Below, in pieces: positions 6,178-6,400 of a stretch of DNA of 6,400 nt; within the stretch, counting starts at the first letter, position 1, and every line of letters begins with the position of its first letter. Source of the stretch: Opitutia bacterium UBA7441 (GTDB taxonomy: Bacteria; Verrucomicrobiota; Verrucomicrobiia; Opitutales; Coraliomargaritaceae); the NCBI GenBank assembly GCA_002480015.1, contig DLQD01000075.1, forward strand, positions 6,585-12,984. The letters are read 5' to 3'. The position numbers and the translations under genes were made by a program. A model generated the notes under the pieces. That model saw only the letters and a program-made list of their open reading frames with translations. It was not told where the DNA came from and ran no database searches.

Positions 6178-6192
6178 TGAGAAAATCGTTCA
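6153..6192. repeat. Direct repeat ATCGTTCA upstream of the sigma gene
   Basis: ATCGTTCA occurs at 6153-6160 and 6185-6192 on the plus strand (TGAACGAT on the sigma-gene strand), 32 bp or about three helical turns apart. The copies flank the candidate ECF -35 element. They could be operator half sites or chance. Confidence 0.4.
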
Positions 6193-6218
6193 ATCAAAAG
6201 AAAATTACTTTCCTATTC

Positions 6219-6247
6219 TTGACAAGCTCGCAGGGCGCACCTTTTAT
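6219..6247 (+). promoter_or_regulatory. Sigma-70-type promoter of tRNA-Lys
   Basis: TTGACA (6219-6224, perfect -35 consensus), a 17-bp spacer and TTTTAT (6242-6247, four of six -10 matches) precede the tRNA gene. The predicted start near 6254 gives a short 5' leader to be removed by RNase P. The bases after the -10 are GCCGCGC, a GC-rich discriminator of the kind seen at stable-RNA promoters under stringent control. Confidence 0.75.
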
Positions 6248-6270
6248 GCCGCGCTTCGCAGAAGGCGTAG

Positions 6271-6346
<76 letters not shown>

Positions 6347-6400
6347 TCTTCGCGCACCTTTAGATGGCCTTCTTATCCGAAAACCTGCCGTCGCAGTCCC

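Noticed and set aside
6364..6400. Start of a new plus-strand gene (ATG GCC TTC ...) after the tRNA
   Set aside because: Only 12 codons are visible before the window ends, with no ribosome binding site or recognisable motif.

Overview
This looks like a chromosomal housekeeping segment of a moderately GC-rich Gram-negative-type bacterium. The phylum is an inference. The short helical N-terminus of the presumed anti-sigma factor (a CRLHQAMR motif), the style of its paired ECF sigma factor, and the near absence of Shine-Dalgarno sequences are most reminiscent of Verrucomicrobiota, perhaps the Opitutales/Puniceicoccales group. No rRNA or other taxonomic marker is present to prove it. No mobile element, CRISPR array or phage gene is visible. 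One strand carries all the protein genes, and a single tRNA gene lies on the other strand at the right edge.

Layout from left to right, with all protein genes on the minus strand and so transcribed right to left. (1) Positions 1-722 are the 5' two thirds of dprA, whose product loads RecA on single-stranded DNA; its 3' end is outside the window. (2) Positions 726-2318 are nnr, a two-domain NAD(P)HX repair enzyme. (3) Positions 2334-3089 are pdxJ, for pyridoxine 5'-phosphate synthase. These three are packed with gaps of 3 and 15 bp and probably form one transcript, pdxJ-nnr-dprA. (4) A 112-bp spacer contains a 20-bp inverted repeat and a T8 tract just before pdxJ. (5) Positions 3202-4455 are argG, for argininosuccinate synthase. 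(6) A 279-bp non-coding region upstream of argG holds a hairpin, a 13-bp palindrome and a repeated 9-mer, which are candidate regulatory DNA. (7) Positions 4735-5532 and 5529-6143 are a translationally coupled (ATGA overlap) pair: a single-pass membrane protein, probably an anti-sigma factor, and an ECF RNA polymerase sigma factor. (8) Positions 6144-6270 are a divergent intergenic region with a strong sigma-70-type promoter facing a tRNA-Lys(UUU) gene (6271-6346) and a candidate ECF promoter facing the sigma gene.

How the genes work together: the sigma/anti-sigma pair is a self-contained envelope-to-transcription signalling module, and the unusual membrane protein is the least explained gene here. 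argG is a stand-alone arginine biosynthesis gene. The pdxJ-nnr-dprA cluster combines vitamin B6 synthesis, nicotinamide cofactor repair and DNA processing. The first two have a plausible cofactor-metabolism link; dprA is probably a passenger. I did not find clear evidence of an entirely new system. The best leads are the atypical anti-sigma protein, its 10-bp tandem repeat, and the compact regulatory regions upstream of argG and of the sigma gene.
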